A stretch of 7,142 nucleotides of DNA from Deltaproteobacteria bacterium (lineage in GTDB: Bacteria > Desulfobacterota > Desulfobacteria > Desulfobacterales > ETH-SRB1): assembly GCA_030262795.1 (NCBI GenBank), contig JAJSZO010000131.1, positions 1 to 7,142 of the forward strand, read 5' to 3'. Numbering within the stretch: position 1 is the stretch's first letter; each line of letters starts with the position of its first letter. Under the pieces are notes generated by a model. The model saw only the letters and a list, made by a program, of their open reading frames with translations, ran no database searches and was not told the origin of the DNA. This document shows positions 6,554 through 7,142 of the stretch, piece by piece. Made by a program: the position numbers and the translations under genes.

Positions 6554-6985
6554 TCATGGTTTTTTGAGAATTATTCGGTAATAGTGTAAACTTGACAGCA
6601 GGAGCGCTCCGCCTATGGTAGTATAAACAATTGCCAGGTAGTGTTTGGGAATAGAAGAATGCCGCAAAATGATTCCAAGTGTAATCATAAAGGCAATGAT
6701 AAGATAACTTTTCCAGGCCTGAAATGCAAAAATACATCCTTTTTCAGGGAGCAGGCAGATACGGTTAATATTTTTTCGAGCGATTCCGGAAAATCCAAAG
6801 CGATATGCTGCCAACGACAAAATAATTCCAAATAGCCCAAACGGGAAAGCAGTCAGCCAATCAACCTCTTTAAGCCAGCAATAAGCCATGCTGCAAAGCG
6901 TTATACCTACTGTACTCCACATCAGACCGGCAAGAGCAATAAGCCAGTATCTGGAAGCAGCCGGTTTTATCTTTTTAAAAAACAT
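6554..6985 (-). CDS. Four-helix membrane protein, conserved-looking, function unknown
   Basis: A 143-residue hydrophobic protein that I cannot assign to a function. Predicted membrane helices are at about 14-37, 44-61, 93-107 and 116-136. A basic N-terminus (MFFKKIKPAASR) precedes the first. The middle loop at about 62-92 is polar and detailed (RFGFSGIARKNINRI, LPEKGCIFAFQAWKSY), and LRHSSIPKHY lies between helices 3 and 4. The mix of charged and aromatic residues in the loops looks like a selected protein rather than a shadow frame, and it resembles small uncharacterised membrane proteins I associate with diverse bacteria. The start is ATG at 6985 behind CAGGT with about 6 nt spacing; TTG one codon earlier is possible. 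It is convergent to the CBS gene, stands alone, and is bracketed by the direct repeats, so it may have arrived as a separate unit. Confidence 0.72.
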   Translation of the reverse strand: MFFKKIKPAASRYWLIALAGLMWSTVGITLCSMAYCWLKEVDWLTAFPFGLFGIILSLAAYRFGFSGIARKNINRICLLPEKGCIFAFQAWKSYLIIAFMITLGIILRHSSIPKHYLAIVYTTIGGALLLSSLHYYRIILKKP

Positions 6986-7006
6986 CAAAATACCTGATTA
7001 AGGAAC

Positions 7007-7026
7007 GTGGACGAAATAACTTCCCC
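7007..7026. repeat. Direct repeat, right copy
   Basis: GTGGACGAAATAACTTCCCC, differing from 6514-6533 by one base. It lies 21 nt upstream of the start codon of the minus-strand gene. ACTT/AAGT at 7019-7022 and 7027-7030 also make a small hairpin across its right end. On the minus strand it would be leader or promoter DNA of that gene. Confidence 0.8.
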
Positions 7027-7038
7027 AAGTAGGCGCAC

Positions 7039-7065
7039 AGATTTGGGTCGAATTTGCCCAAATCT
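7039..7065. repeat. 9-bp inverted repeat
   Basis: AGATTTGGG at 7039-7047 pairs perfectly with CCCAAATCT at 7057-7065 around a 9-nt loop (TCGAATTTG). No T-run follows on either strand, so it is not a standard terminator. It directly abuts the larger hairpin that begins at 7066. Confidence 0.7.
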
Positions 7066-7142
7066 CAAATATAGGCTCAGATCACAAAAGTTGATGGAAT
7101 AGCGAGCTATTTCAATATTTTTGGGATTTGAGCCTGGATTTG
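7066..7142. repeat. Long imperfect nested hairpin at the right edge
   Basis: Arms 7066-7083 and 7125-7142 pair at 17 of 18 positions counting two G-T pairs. The core is AGGCTCA/TGAGCCT, with CAAAT/ATTTG outside it. Within the loop is a second palindrome, AATAGC-GA-GCTATT, at 7098-7111. The outer arm reaches the last base of the window, so the element probably continues. No coding frame is apparent from 7027 to 7142. Confidence 0.65.

Noticed and set aside
6641..6835. 64-residue plus-strand open frame opposite the membrane-protein gene
   Set aside because: It is fully antisense to the better minus-strand candidate, with Lys/Asn/Ser-rich composition and no motif.
6510..7142. Complete insertion sequence
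   Set aside because: There is no transposase or recombinase frame, and the 20-nt repeats are direct, not inverted. At most the end of an element is visible.

Overview
The window reads like a moderately AT-rich chromosome of a Gram-negative bacterium. The protein styles (an FtsB/DivIC-like protein behind murJ, a short adenosylhomocysteinase, a metK-ahcY pair) make me favour Desulfobacterota, perhaps Desulfobacterales. That placement is inference from family resemblance, not a search result. Most of the window is ordinary housekeeping DNA. I do not see a new defence, CRISPR or biosynthetic system.

Region 1 (about 1-2528, plus strand) is an envelope block. It holds the C-terminal part of the lipid II flippase murJ (cut by the window edge), a small FtsB/DivIC-type division protein, a small single-TPR protein, and dTDP-glucose 4,6-dehydratase (rfbB/rmlB). 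The first three genes are joined by two ATGA stop/start overlaps, and rfbB follows after 12 nt. The likely themes are peptidoglycan precursor export, septum assembly and deoxysugar supply for surface polysaccharide.

Region 2 (about 2529-6509, plus strand) is a cofactor and methyl-cycle block. It holds panC (pantothenate synthesis), metK (SAM synthesis), ahcY (removal of S-adenosylhomocysteine) and a two-CBS-domain protein overlapping or abutting ahcY. Two details stand out. panC has no usable ATG/GTG/TTG at its true N-terminus and appears to start at ATC 2638 behind a Shine-Dalgarno sequence. The panC-metK gap contains a perfect 21-bp inverted repeat with no U-tract.

Region 3 (about 6510-7142) contains a convergent minus-strand gene for a four-helix membrane protein that I cannot assign to a function. 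It lies between two near-identical 20-nt direct repeats. The right-hand repeat leads into about 110 bp of non-coding DNA rich in inverted repeats that runs off the window. It looks like the edge of a dispersed or mobile repeat element and is the least explained part of the window.
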